Source: JAHDNZ01 sp036721855 (GTDB taxonomy: Bacteria > Bacillota > DTU065). From it: a stretch of DNA of 47,323 nt. The stretch's first letter is position 1. Each line of letters starts with the position of its first letter. The notes beneath the pieces were generated by a model. The model did not search any database, was not told where the DNA came from, and saw nothing but the letters and a program-made list of their open reading frames with translations. The stretch is from assembly GCA_036721855.1 (NCBI GenBank), contig DAIMKF010000013.1, positions 1 to 47,323 of the forward strand, in the 5' to 3' direction. Made by a program: the position numbers and the translations under genes. This document shows, piece after piece, positions 24,956 through 34,026 of the stretch.

Positions 24956-26935
24956 ATGATAATTTCTAAGCCGACGGATTTTTTATTTCCCGTTACCGAA
25001 ACTCAGACCGAGATTGTTATTGATTTAGGGTACGAAGTTAATCTTGAAAAAAGAAGCGGTGCCCTAACTAAACTGGGCCCTTACCGCATAAACGGTCCTT
25101 TTAAGGTCAAAAGAAAAGATAGGTGGCTTGAGCCTAGAGATTTTACACTTATTAGTTATAGCTGGGACTCAGTGGAAGGTTCACTTAAACTAAATTATGA
25201 AGAGGATCTATCCTTAAAATTGTTTTTTGAAAAGGGAAAAATTACCGGCAGGTTATCGGGCATAGCTGACACATATCGTTTCCCCTGCCTATGGGGCCTA
25301 AAAGTGGATAACGACGAATTAATAACAACCAATAATTTCGGGGAGTTAATTCCGAGTCCTATTCAAACTTTAAAATTGCCGGTTAAAGTGGCTACATGTA
25401 CTTGGCATAACTACAAAGTAGCCAGACCTGTTGAGGGAGTTCCAGGATGTTTACGGGAAAAAGATAAAGCGACTTACAGACTCGGTTATTGCGGTCTGGC
25501 TTCAATGCCTTGGCTTTTTTATGGAAATAAGTCGGAAGGCTTCTACACAGCTTCTTATGATGAAAGATTTTTCACAACCTATTTGCATATGGAAGCAACT
25601 GATACCATGCTTATAGGTTTAGAAAAGATTGGTGATGGAGAATTTGATTCCAAACTGGCTGAGTTTTCTTATCTTAAAGCTGATTGGCATGAGGCAGCCA
25701 GAAGATACAGAGATTGGGCTTTAACCTGGTATAAGATAGGACCGGTACCTGATTGGGTTTGGGATGAAAATGGTGTTTTGGTTCACTATGATTTTAAGTT
25801 TCAATCCGGTGAAATACGCCACTACTTTAGTGATATTCCTGAGTTATACAAAATAGCCAAAGAAGCAAACTTCAAGCATTTATATGTCTCAGCTTGGAAT
25901 GAGGGTGGCTTTGATACCCTGTATCCCCAGTTTTTCCCGGACCTTGAACTTGGTACTATCAGGGATCTTAAAAAAGCTATCGATACTGTGAAAGAAGATG
26001 GTGGCAAGATTAGTTTTTATATTAATACGCGGATTTTTAATCACCGTTCTGAGTTTTATCAGAGCTTGGGTAAAAAGTGGGCTGCTTTAGCGGACGATGG
26101 TAAGGAGTATGTTGAAAGGTATGGTAAAGAGACCTTCAGCTGTATGTGCTTAGCTGAACCTGAATGGACAAAGATTTTGAAGGATTTTATCCTTTGGTTG
26201 GTAGAGGATATGGGTGCAACAGGAATGTATATCGATCAAGTCGGTGCCTTTCCACGTCTTTGCTATAATGAAGACCATTCCCATCAAAGACCGGATCAAT
26301 GGAGTTTAGGTTATGTGAAGTTATTAAAAGATATTAATACCGAATCTAAAAAAGATCCGTTTTGGATTATGGAAGGCTGTGGCGATATCTACAGCCAGTA
26401 TGTAGGAGCACAACTTGTCCATGCCAGTTGGGGCTTATATACTCCCTATGGCCACCCGGAGATCTACAAATATACTTTCCCGGAAATAATTCATGTAGAT
26501 ATGGTTCATCCCAAACCAGTTGCAGTTGATGTAGATGCTTTAGGTTTGAGTCCCAAAGAAGTCTCAGCACGCATGTTTCTTTTGGGAACCCATTTTTGGG
26601 TTTACTGCCATGTATTAGAGGACCCAGAGTTATGGAGCTTTATTCAACAGGTATTAGAAGTGCGAGATCAGATTAAAGGCAACTTAAGGAGAATGCGCTT
26701 TGTGGATAACGAAGGCCTTAAGGTTAACTGGGCCAAGCGCTATACCTCCTTAGATGAAGAGATGATACTCTTTTATAACCCAGATGATGAAAAAGAGATA
26801 AAGACAACTTTGTCAATACCAGATACAGTCGAGGCAATCTATTTAGGAGAAAAACCGCAAAAGATGGCTGTTAAAAACCAGAAACTGCCTACAAAAGGGC
26901 GCTATTTGGGCGTTTTCCGCTGGCAGAAAAACTAA
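24956..26935 (+). CDS. DUF6259-like glycoside hydrolase-type protein
   Basis: 659 aa, no signal peptide, so cytoplasmic. The N-terminal 260 residues form a beta-sandwich of the kind seen in GH36/GH31-like enzymes. The middle holds a (beta/alpha) barrel with strand-end acidic residues in YVSAWNEGGFDTLYP (about 310), ATGMYIDQVGAFPRLCYNEDH (about 425, an acid after 'YIDQ') and FWIMEGCGD (about 470). The C-terminal beta domain is short. Overall it resembles DUF6259-type putative glycosidases. The substrate is unknown. I place the start at ATG 24956, 8 nt after GAGGGGG; ATG 24950 is closer to that site. Two sugar-type binding proteins lie just downstream on the other strand, and a cytoplasmic GH38 follows further on, which suggests stepwise degradation of imported oligosaccharides. 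Confidence 0.72.
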   Translation: MIISKPTDFLFPVTETQTEIVIDLGYEVNLEKRSGALTKLGPYRINGPFKVKRKDRWLEPRDFTLISYSWDSVEGSLKLNYEEDLSLKLFFEKGKITGRLSGIADTYRFPCLWGLKVDNDELITTNNFGELIPSPIQTLKLPVKVATCTWHNYKVARPVEGVPGCLREKDKATYRLGYCGLASMPWLFYGNKSEGFYTASYDERFFTTYLHMEATDTMLIGLEKIGDGEFDSKLAEFSYLKADWHEAARRYRDWALTWYKIGPVPDWVWDENGVLVHYDFKFQSGEIRHYFSDIPELYKIAKEANFKHLYVSAWNEGGFDTLYPQFFPDLELGTIRDLKKAIDTVKEDGGKISFYINTRIFNHRSEFYQSLGKKWAALADDGKEYVERYGKETFSCMCLAEPEWTKILKDFILWLVEDMGATGMYIDQVGAFPRLCYNEDHSHQRPDQWSLGYVKLLKDINTESKKDPFWIMEGCGDIYSQYVGAQLVHASWGLYTPYGHPEIYKYTFPEIIHVDMVHPKPVAVDVDALGLSPKEVSARMFLLGTHFWVYCHVLEDPELWSFIQQVLEVRDQIKGNLRRMRFVDNEGLKVNWAKRYTSLDEEMILFYNPDDEKEIKTTLSIPDTVEAIYLGEKPQKMAVKNQKLPTKGRYLGVFRWQKN

Positions 26936-26954
26936 AAATCGGCTAGATATAATA

Positions 26955-26990
26955 AAAAAAGGGGCGACTTTTAATCGCCCCTAAACTCTT
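26955..26990 (-). terminator. Terminator of solute-binding protein gene
   Basis: GGGGCGA / TCGCCCC (26961-26967, 26975-26981) followed by TTTTTTTA on the minus strand; it also lies at the end of the convergent glycosidase gene. Confidence 0.85.
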
Positions 26991-28281
26991 AATTGCCTGG
27001 TAATTTATCCAAAAACCTTTTGAATTCCCTTGCTTTCCTATTCATTTCGTCGGTAACCTCTTTAGCAGCTTTGAGGATAGCTTTTTCAGGGTTTTCACCA
27101 TTTAAGACAACTGAAGCCGTGGCATTGTCTACATATCTCCAGACAGTTTCCCCGCCAAGAGCAAAAGGAATACCGATATCTTCTTCTAGTTGATTCATAA
27201 GAACTGCTCTGTCTTCAGGTTTGATATCCATTTTAGCCATCGCTTTCATATTGGGAGAGATATGATATGTGCCCGGTAATTTGGTGTGAAATTCTGTGGT
27301 GTAAAGGGTTTGGATCTCTTCACTGGTAAACCATGTGATCCATTCAAAGGCTTCTTGGTGCATTTTAGATTTCTCAAAAATAGCAAAATTATTGGTACCA
27401 AGGTAGCCAGAACGGTTAATAGTACCATCTTTGCGAACTGTGCCAGGCAATAAGCCCGTTTTCCATTTGCCTTTGAGTTCAGGAGAGCCAACTGCAAAAC
27501 CACCATAAACTATAGTTGTCGAGCCGCAAAGGTAGGGAATATCACCTTTGCGAAAGTCCTGATATGGTTGGATGGCTTTAGGAACACCGTGCTTGGTAAA
27601 AAGCTCGGTAAAACGTCTAAAACCGTCTATTGACTCAGGTGTATCTAAAGTGGACTTTGTACCTCCGGGTAAGTAGACATCGCCACCGGCTTGTCGTAAA
27701 AAGGCAGAAGCAACAAACCAGGTCAGTCCATCTACACCATAAAAGATACCAAAATTCATATTCTGAGCTTGCATTTTAGGTAAAATCTTATAAAGATCAT
27801 CCCAGGTATTGGCTTCTTCCCAGCCGTTTTCCTGAAAGATATCTGTGCGGATGAAAGCTTGCATATTGCCTAATTCAGCAGGTATCCCCCAGGTAGTACC
27901 TCTAAAATCTAAAGGCCGTAACGAACCGGGGTACATTCTGGCAAGAACGGCTTTTGCTTCAGTGGGGAAGGCTTTAGCTAAATCTAAAACACCACTTCTT
28001 AAACCAAACTCCCCTTGCCAGGTCGAACCCATTTGGGCAATATCAGGGATATCACCGGAAGCCAGTGCTAAATAAATCTTAGACATGGCATCCTCCCAAT
28101 TCATGAGAGAAAAGTTGGCGGTTATACCTGTTTTAGTTGTGAAATATTGTTCGGTTAAAGTTCTAATAATCTTTGCTTTTTCTGCAGATGCTACCAGCCA
28201 TATTTCTAGATCTTTGGCACTTACCACTAGACTACTAAGTAAGAAAGTAGAAATAATTATGACCAGGTAAAATTTCTTCAT
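26989..28281 (-). CDS. ABC transporter sugar-type substrate-binding protein (copy 1)
   Basis: Extracellular solute-binding protein family 1, 430 aa. Signal peptide MKKFYLVIIISTFLLSSLVVSA without a lipobox cysteine, so the mature protein is free or periplasmic. The mature part has typical features: LEIWLVASAEKAKII, VPDIAQMGSTWQGE-like cleft residues, GTTWGIPAELGNMQAFIRTDIF, and SGYLGTNNFAIFEKS. ATG start after GGAGGAGG. About 70 percent identical by eye to the gene directly upstream on the same strand (28449-29741), same length, so a tandem duplication. No permease or ATPase genes are near; they must be encoded elsewhere. The ligand is probably an oligosaccharide, given the glycosidases on both sides. 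Confidence 0.9.
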   Translation of the reverse strand: MKKFYLVIIISTFLLSSLVVSAKDLEIWLVASAEKAKIIRTLTEQYFTTKTGITANFSLMNWEDAMSKIYLALASGDIPDIAQMGSTWQGEFGLRSGVLDLAKAFPTEAKAVLARMYPGSLRPLDFRGTTWGIPAELGNMQAFIRTDIFQENGWEEANTWDDLYKILPKMQAQNMNFGIFYGVDGLTWFVASAFLRQAGGDVYLPGGTKSTLDTPESIDGFRRFTELFTKHGVPKAIQPYQDFRKGDIPYLCGSTTIVYGGFAVGSPELKGKWKTGLLPGTVRKDGTINRSGYLGTNNFAIFEKSKMHQEAFEWITWFTSEEIQTLYTTEFHTKLPGTYHISPNMKAMAKMDIKPEDRAVLMNQLEEDIGIPFALGGETVWRYVDNATASVVLNGENPEKAILKAAKEVTDEMNRKAREFKRFLDKLPGN

Positions 28282-28405
28282 TTTACAACCTCCTCCAATT
28301 TATGGGTTCTGGGCTGTAAAATAGATTCCTTTTTGCATTCAGCCAAAAACCAATTAAATTGAGGTCTTTACCGAGACGAAAAAAGTTTCAGTTATCTAAA
28401 ACAGA

Positions 28406-28438
28406 AACCTCCTAAAATGGATTCCACTTTAGGAGGTT
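28406..28438 (-). promoter_or_regulatory. Stem-loop between the two binding-protein genes
   Basis: An 11-bp perfect stem AACCTCCTAAA / TTTAGGAGGTT just after the stop of copy 2. The T tract on the minus strand is weak (TTTCTGTTTT), so it may be a leaky terminator or a 3'-end stabiliser that keeps copy 2 mRNA more abundant than copy 1. The right arm contains an AGGAGG string. Confidence 0.55.
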
Positions 28439-28448
28439 GAAAGCTTAA

Positions 28449-29741
28449 TTAGTTAATAGGTAAATTCTTTAGAAATCGGGCAAACTCTTTAGCTTTTCTT
28501 TGCATTTCATCGGTAACTTCTTTGGCAGCTTTGCGGATAGCCTTTTCAGGGTTTTCACCGTTTAAGACAACCGAAGCCGTGGCGTTGTCTACATATCTCC
28601 AGACATATTCGCCACCAAGAGCAAAAGGAATACCGATATCTTCTTTAAGTTGTTTCATGAGAATAGTTCTATGTTCAGAGGGTATACCCATTTTAGCCAT
28701 AGCTTCGATGTTTGGTGACTGGTGGAAAGAACCTGGCAGTCTTTCTTCATATTGCTTTTGATAGATGGCTTGGATTTCAGCGCTGGTAAACCACTTAATC
28801 CATTCAAAGGCTTCTTTTTTGCTTTTGCTTTTTTCAAAGATAGCAAAGTTGTTAGTGCCTAAGTAACCGGAATGGCTAATAGAACCGTCTTTACGAATTG
28901 TTCCGGGTATTAAAGCGGTAGTCCATTTACCTTTTAGCTCAGGAGCAGCGTACATATAGGCACCATAGACAACTCTGGTTGAAATAACAAGAAAAGGTAC
29001 ATAGCCGCGTTTAAAATCCTCTGTCTGATGAATCTGTTTAGGGACGCCATGTTTGGTAAATAGTTCGGTAAAGCGGATAAAACCATCAATGGATTCGGGG
29101 GTATCTAAAATTGATTTTTCTCCACCCGGTTTATAAATATCACCGCCGGCTTGGCGTAAGAAGAGTGAGGCTACAAACCAGCTGATGCCGTTTTGCCCGT
29201 AATTAATACCAAAGTCCATGTTGTTTGCTTTCATTTTGGGAATAATTTTGTAGAGGTCTTCCCAGGTATTGGGAACTGACCAACCGTTATCATTGAAAAT
29301 ATCGGTTCTGACATAAGCCTGCATATTACCAAGTTCGGCCGGAATTCCCCAGGTAGTCCCTCTGAAATCCAAAGGAGTAAGTGCACCTTTATACATGCCA
29401 CTTAGAATGGCTTTGGTTTCGCTGGGAAAAGCTTTGGCTAAATCTAAAATACCACCTCTAAGACCATACTCACCTTGCCAGGTTGAGCCCATTTGTGCCA
29501 CATCAGGAACATCGCCAGAGGCCAGAGCTAAATAGATCCTACTATTGGCATCTTCCCAGGTCATGGTAGAGAAATTCACATTAGTCCCTGTTTTTGAAGT
29601 AAAATATTGATTAGTAAGATCTTTAATAAGGCGTGCTTTTTCACTAGATGCTACCAACCAGATTTCAAGATCTCTAGCATTGACACTGATAGTTGTTAGC
29701 AACAAAACTATTAGCAGTAAAACAAGTGAAACTCTTTTCAT
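28449..29741 (-). CDS. ABC transporter sugar-type substrate-binding protein (copy 2)
   Basis: 430 aa, paralogue of 26989-28281 and first gene of the pair. Signal peptide (MKRVSLVLLLIVLLLTTISVNA) without a lipobox. The conserved blocks match copy 1, for example DLEIWLVASSEKA, WGIPAELGNMQAYVRTDIF and SGYLGTNNFAIFEKS. The copies differ most at a stretch near residues 245-270 (YGQNG..., then RGYVPFLVISTRVVYGAYMYAAPEL against KGDIPYLCGSTTIVYGGFAVGSPEL) that lies by the ligand cleft, so they may bind different sugars. ATG start with AGGGGG upstream. Divergent from the surface cassette at 30067. Confidence 0.9.
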   Translation of the reverse strand: MKRVSLVLLLIVLLLTTISVNARDLEIWLVASSEKARLIKDLTNQYFTSKTGTNVNFSTMTWEDANSRIYLALASGDVPDVAQMGSTWQGEYGLRGGILDLAKAFPSETKAILSGMYKGALTPLDFRGTTWGIPAELGNMQAYVRTDIFNDNGWSVPNTWEDLYKIIPKMKANNMDFGINYGQNGISWFVASLFLRQAGGDIYKPGGEKSILDTPESIDGFIRFTELFTKHGVPKQIHQTEDFKRGYVPFLVISTRVVYGAYMYAAPELKGKWTTALIPGTIRKDGSISHSGYLGTNNFAIFEKSKSKKEAFEWIKWFTSAEIQAIYQKQYEERLPGSFHQSPNIEAMAKMGIPSEHRTILMKQLKEDIGIPFALGGEYVWRYVDNATASVVLNGENPEKAIRKAAKEVTDEMQRKAKEFARFLKNLPIN

Positions 29742-30066
29742 TAAAACGCCCCCTGAGTCAATATTTGAAAAATTTTCCCCCGTAATATTCTTCGCTACGA
29801 TTAAAAAGAAACCTTTCGATGACTATCGGTACTAAAAAAACTTGAGGGCAAAAAAATAGCGGCTACATTCAGATTCCGGCGATTTTTTTTCGAGTTACTA
29901 ATTTTAATAGAAATATTAATCTAGTCAAGGAGGGAAATATAAATTTTTCAAGAATACTTCTAGTACATAAATGTCCCGGTTATGGCCGAGACAGCATAGA
30001 TGCGCATCAAAAGAGGGCTCTTTTAGGGAGCTCTCTTCTTTTTCCGGGGGAAAGAGAAGGTGTTTT
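29742..30066. promoter_or_regulatory. Divergent intergenic region with leader hairpins
   Basis: Separates the binding-protein pair from the surface cassette. An imperfect A/T-flanked hairpin lies at about 29850-29893 (AAAAAAATAGCGG against CCGGCGATTTTTTTT). An AAGGAGGG string at 29926-29935 has no start codon after it. A TGTC-CCGG...CCGA-GACA hairpin is at 29972-29993, a GATGCGCATC palindrome at 29999-30008, and a terminator-like hairpin at 30011-30037 with a CTTTTT tail. The last one sits between any upstream promoter and the ribosome site, which suggests transcription attenuation. No known riboswitch class matched. Confidence 0.5.
30011..30043 (+). terminator. Terminator-like hairpin in the surface-cassette leader
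   Basis: AAGAGGGCTC / GAGCTCTCTT (10 bp, one G-T pair) with a 7-nt loop, followed by CTTTTT, ending about 10 nt before the AGAAGG ribosome site of the 30067 gene. Probably a regulated attenuator. Confidence 0.6.
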
Positions 30067-30822
30067 ATGAAGCTAATTATACTGGTAATTGCTTTAGGCA
30101 TCTCTTGGTACTCTCAAGCCAGCTTAATTGTTTCCCCAGCGATTTTTGAGGGCTGCATAGGAGATTACCCCCAGATTTTGACGGTAGATGTCTACAACCA
30201 ATATGATGAGGCAATCCCTCTAAAGTTAGAAGTCTTTAATCTGACGCAAAATATTAACGGCTTAGTTGAATTAAACCCGGTTAATAAACCTCTTTTAATA
30301 CCAGAGAGTGATTGTTTTAAGATACCGGCAAAAGCTAAAGTCAGTCTCAATTTCCAGATAGTAGATCAAAATAAGCCTATCTACCAAGCAGTTGTTTTAA
30401 AAAAAGCAACAGATGCTCAGAAAAAAGTAGTTGCACAAGGTATTGCTATTCTTTTTATACTTGCTTTAGACAAAGATAATGTTAGAGGGAAAACCAGTGA
30501 TTTGAGTATTGTTACAAGCGGTAATATTCAGCAAAGGTTTATCCGGTTTGTAGTGGAAAATGAGGGTTTATGCCATTTCAAAACCGAGGGAGTGTTTGAG
30601 TTATTTGATCAAAAGGGTGCAAGAACAGAAGTGGTTTTATTAGATAAAGGTATTGTCCTACCAGGTGCTAAAAGGGAATTTTTGGGGGAAGTACTTACAG
30701 ACATTAAGAGGTGTAGTTTAGTTAAGGGGCAAGTGTTTTTCAATCTCGCTGCAAATAGCCAAATCTGTAACATTGAGTTTCAGCCACTTGATGCTTTTGA
30801 AAGGTTACAAACAATAAAATGA
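30067..30822 (+). CDS. Secreted chaperone-like Ig-fold protein, cassette gene 1
   Basis: 251 aa with a signal peptide (MKLIILVIALGISWYSQAS). The N-terminal domain reads LIVSPAIFEGCIGDYPQILTV, then a V-x-N-Q-x-D-E-A-I-P segment and FNLTQNINGLVELNP; this resembles the donor-strand chaperone or DUF916-type Ig domain that starts with 'v-P' and an N-x-x-x motif. A second Ig-like domain follows (FIRFVVENEGLCHFKTEGVFELFDQ). The three cysteines have no obvious partner pattern. I start at the ATG 30067 after AGAAGG; the frame is open upstream to 29971, but that part covers the leader hairpins. Its TGA overlaps the ATG of the next gene. I infer a periplasmic or surface chaperone role from gene order; sequence similarity to known chaperones is weak. 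Confidence 0.6.
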   Translation: MKLIILVIALGISWYSQASLIVSPAIFEGCIGDYPQILTVDVYNQYDEAIPLKLEVFNLTQNINGLVELNPVNKPLLIPESDCFKIPAKAKVSLNFQIVDQNKPIYQAVVLKKATDAQKKVVAQGIAILFILALDKDNVRGKTSDLSIVTSGNIQQRFIRFVVENEGLCHFKTEGVFELFDQKGARTEVVLLDKGIVLPGAKREFLGEVLTDIKRCSLVKGQVFFNLAANSQICNIEFQPLDAFERLQTIK

Positions 30823-33800
30823 AGCTGATACTTTTAATGGTTATTTTAACCTTACCGGTTGCTACAGAGCAAAAGATGCTTCTCCTTAATTTAAATGGAG
30901 CCCCTGGTAATAATAGAGAAATTACCGAGACAGTAGACCTTTACATTGAATGTGAAACCCATTGGGAACTTAGTGTTTTGGGAACAGATTTACAAACTGT
31001 CCAAGATGAGAAAACCCACCTGCTTCCTTTAGAGAGAATAAGTATCAAGATCGATAACGGTAATTGGATGCCACTGGAAATGAATAAAAAACTATGCTCT
31101 GGTCATGGACCTAGTTATCTAACCCTAGAATATAAATTTGCTCCCACCTGGGAAGATAAATTCGTAGGGCAAGAATATGTAGGTGAGCTTAATTATACTC
31201 TGACAAATGGTAAGCTTTATAGCTCATCTTTTAAACCAAAGATTCTTACTCCGGGACAAACCGCAAGCCTAGTCTTTAGTGATTATAACCTAGCTTGTGC
31301 TAAGATAAAAATATTTAAAGAACAAGATATATTAGCCGAGCTAGAGGTTTTTAATACTAACGAATGCCCGGTAGAGACTAAAGATAAAAACGGTTGTTTT
31401 TGGGAAGAGGGAGAGTATGGCTATGAAGTATTCTCACAAGAAGATTTAATCACCAAAGGCATCTTTGAGATTAAAAAAGACCTTTTGGAGGGAGAAATAA
31501 AAGGGAGATTGAGATTTAGCGGACCTTTATATGGAGAAAAACCGTTTTTAGAGCTCTATGACACTCAAAACAACTTGATGATAAGAAGAGAAGGAGAGGA
31601 GGCGTTAAATTACCGACTCGGCCTTTTAGAGGGGAGTTACTATCTTAAAGGCGGTAGTGAATTTAGCTCTCAAGTGGAAACATTTACAATCAGAGCCGGT
31701 CAGTTATTGGAAAAAGATATCTTTATAAGTGCAAACAATGAACTGGAAGTAGCGGTTAAGGTTTTACCAAATCCAATCAAACAGGGAAGTAAAGGTTGGC
31801 TTGAAATTGAGATTCAAAATCCTTTTTATGAGGATTTAAATGAACTGAGTGTGGTAGTTAGGTTACCTGATGGTTTAGTGTATCCTCAAAGTGGCAGCCC
31901 TTATTTAAATAAACAGTTTGCTACTCTTAAGGGCTCTTCAACGCTTAAGCTTAGGGAAGAGTTTATCGTTTTACCCTCTTGTAGCCAAACTCTTTTTCTT
32001 AGCGGGGAAGTTGAGATCAAGGCTTTAACAAATCAAAATGTGCTTCTCGAAAAAAAGGCAAATTTTACCATTGAGGTTCAACCAAGCTTATTTAGTGAAC
32101 CGGGTATTTTAGTCGGTGAATCAAGTGATGGCTTCTACTTTGCCAATGGTACTTTTATTCACCCAGAGGCTGACTATTTCTGTTTGCAGCTTGAACCCGG
32201 AAGTTATGGACTTTTACTCGGCTCAAAACCATATATATTAAATGTCTCAAGTCTTTCTGAAAGAGTTAAGCTACCAAATACAACCAGCAAAAAAGAAGGG
32301 TTATTGGAGCTGCAGGCAGTTATTAATTCTAAGCCTAACTTCAAAATCACAGGTTTTTATGCTTCGGAAAACCTTAAGCTAGCCTTTGTATATCCGGATT
32401 ACCAATTAAAACAACCAGATTTTCTTACTCCTTACCCCAAGTGGGCAGATGAAACTAAAATTCTCGCCAAGACACCCTGGCAATTTATCTATACTACCAG
32501 GGAAGGGTCTTTTAACGCCGGTACTGTTTATTTAAGTCCGCCATTTAGAGGAGGCTTTTTACCTCAAGCACTGTTAGGATTAGATGCTGAATTAAAAGCT
32601 AAAAATGGGGTGCATTTTAAAACAACAGGCGGCTTTTTTATGGAGGAAAAAAAGCAAGAAGAGTTTCCGGCAGATGGTACCACCGGCCCTTTTACTTTAG
32701 GAACTAAACCTAAAGAGGGTTCAGTTAACCTGACTGTTGAAGCCAGAGATAAAAATGGACAGGTTATAAAAAACTTTTCCTGGGATTATTATCTTGACCG
32801 AGAGGATTTAAAATTAAAAAGACCCTTAAGTGCCAAAGACCAGCTGGGCTTAACAAATTACCTGGTAGTGTCTTACATTTCAGAGTCAGCTACCAGTAAC
32901 GATATCTTTATAGGCGGACATCTAGGCTATACGGATAATAAAAACAGCCTCTATCTATTTAGGCATTCTGAAGATGAAGGAATGGTAGGAAGACTTAACT
33001 ATAAAAAGTGGAGTCTAGAGGGAGTTGCAGGTAAAAACTTGCGTGAAGTGATTATAAGCAGAAAAACTCCTGCTACCCAGCAAGATATTAAGGTAAAAAA
33101 CAGCCAAGAGACAAGTTATAGTTATAGATTAGACTATACCGGCAACTGGTATGGCAGTTTTAATCTCCTTTTTAATCAGGTTAATAGTTCGACAAATAAA
33201 GCAGAACTTAACTTTACTTTTAAAAACGATCTAATTAAGGTTTGGCTTACTCAAAGACTTAATCTGCAAAAAGGCTTGGAAGAGATAAATAGCCAGTACT
33301 ATCTTTATTCAACAGCGCTTAATTGGCCTAAAAACCTCGTCTGGAGTTTAAGTAAAGAAGGCTTTGCCAATAAAACTGTTACTACTTTCTCCAATCGGAT
33401 GCTCTACAAACTAGCTGGTTTTACCGGTTATTTAGAGGGCTGTTGGCGCAAAAGCGAACAAGATAAACCTAAACTGGTAGTTTCTCTTAGACATGAAAAA
33501 ATCCCTCTCTCCTTAAAAGCCGAGTGGGAACACATTGAACCACAGTTTTTTTTGTTGGAAGCTTGCTATGATACTAAATTGTTCTGGGCTAATATTTCTC
33601 TTTGCCGGGAAAGAAATAGTCTTAAAAAGACTCTAGGTCTTACGGTATTACCTAAAGACAGTTTAATTTTTCTGGCTATTAAAGACGAAGTTATCAAGAC
33701 TCAAATCCATCTTCCTTGGTCAAAGACAAAGTTTAGCCTGTCTTTTACTGGAGATTGTAAGTCTAAACTAACAGTCTCCGAGGTTGAAGTTGATGTCAGG

Positions 33801-34025
33801 CTGTCACAAAACAGCCAAGTTGGTGTTAAGGGTATAAATCAAAGGACGTTAAAAAACAATTTCCGGTTACAAGGTTTTTATAGATATCAAAAGGACAGCT
33901 TTCAGCTAGAAATGCGACTTGACGAAAGAGAGAGCGGCCTGTATCTTACCTATCTTATACCTTTGGGGCAAGCACAGGCCGATTTAACCTCAAAACCGGC
34001 ATTTATCTCTAGAGAGGATGATTAA
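30819..34025 (+). CDS. Large surface/outer-membrane-like protein, cassette gene 2 (usher-like)
   Basis: 1068 aa, not recognised as a named family. It begins with a short hydrophobic signal (MKLILLMVILTLPVATEQ). Residues 20-300 are beta-rich Ig- or carboxypeptidase-regulatory-like domains, about 300-420 is a CARDB/DUF11-like domain (VKVLPNPIKQGSKGWLEIEIQNPF), and the C-terminal half (about 540-1068) shows alternating short strands with aromatic residues and turns, as in a beta barrel (RLDYTGNWYGSFNLLFNQV, and the terminal YLTYLIPLGQA). There is no LPXTG, SLH or GW anchor. The order chaperone-like, large barrel-like, small subunit-like equals that of chaperone-usher operons, but the sequence is not recognisably an usher. 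It would imply an outer membrane. ATGA overlaps on both sides show coupled translation. Confidence 0.5.
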   Translation: MKLILLMVILTLPVATEQKMLLLNLNGAPGNNREITETVDLYIECETHWELSVLGTDLQTVQDEKTHLLPLERISIKIDNGNWMPLEMNKKLCSGHGPSYLTLEYKFAPTWEDKFVGQEYVGELNYTLTNGKLYSSSFKPKILTPGQTASLVFSDYNLACAKIKIFKEQDILAELEVFNTNECPVETKDKNGCFWEEGEYGYEVFSQEDLITKGIFEIKKDLLEGEIKGRLRFSGPLYGEKPFLELYDTQNNLMIRREGEEALNYRLGLLEGSYYLKGGSEFSSQVETFTIRAGQLLEKDIFISANNELEVAVKVLPNPIKQGSKGWLEIEIQNPFYEDLNELSVVVRLPDGLVYPQSGSPYLNKQFATLKGSSTLKLREEFIVLPSCSQTLFLSGEVEIKALTNQNVLLEKKANFTIEVQPSLFSEPGILVGESSDGFYFANGTFIHPEADYFCLQLEPGSYGLLLGSKPYILNVSSLSERVKLPNTTSKKEGLLELQAVINSKPNFKITGFYASENLKLAFVYPDYQLKQPDFLTPYPKWADETKILAKTPWQFIYTTREGSFNAGTVYLSPPFRGGFLPQALLGLDAELKAKNGVHFKTTGGFFMEEKKQEEFPADGTTGPFTLGTKPKEGSVNLTVEARDKNGQVIKNFSWDYYLDREDLKLKRPLSAKDQLGLTNYLVVSYISESATSNDIFIGGHLGYTDNKNSLYLFRHSEDEGMVGRLNYKKWSLEGVAGKNLREVIISRKTPATQQDIKVKNSQETSYSYRLDYTGNWYGSFNLLFNQVNSSTNKAELNFTFKNDLIKVWLTQRLNLQKGLEEINSQYYLYSTALNWPKNLVWSLSKEGFANKTVTTFSNRMLYKLAGFTGYLEGCWRKSEQDKPKLVVSLRHEKIPLSLKAEWEHIEPQFFLLEACYDTKLFWANISLCRERNSLKKTLGLTVLPKDSLIFLAIKDEVIKTQIHLPWSKTKFSLSFTGDCKSKLTVSEVEVDVRLSQNSQVGVKGINQRTLKNNFRLQGFYRYQKDSFQLEMRLDERESGLYLTYLIPLGQAQADLTSKPAFISREDD

Positions 34026-34026
34026 A

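Noticed and set aside
29971..30066. N-terminal extension of the cassette gene 1 (MSRLWPRQ...)
   Set aside because: It covers leader hairpins, lacks a ribosome site and would hide the signal peptide that begins at 30067.
29940..30066. c-di-GMP riboswitch upstream of the surface cassette
   Set aside because: The conserved GEMM aptamer blocks are absent. Only general hairpins are visible, so no class is assigned.
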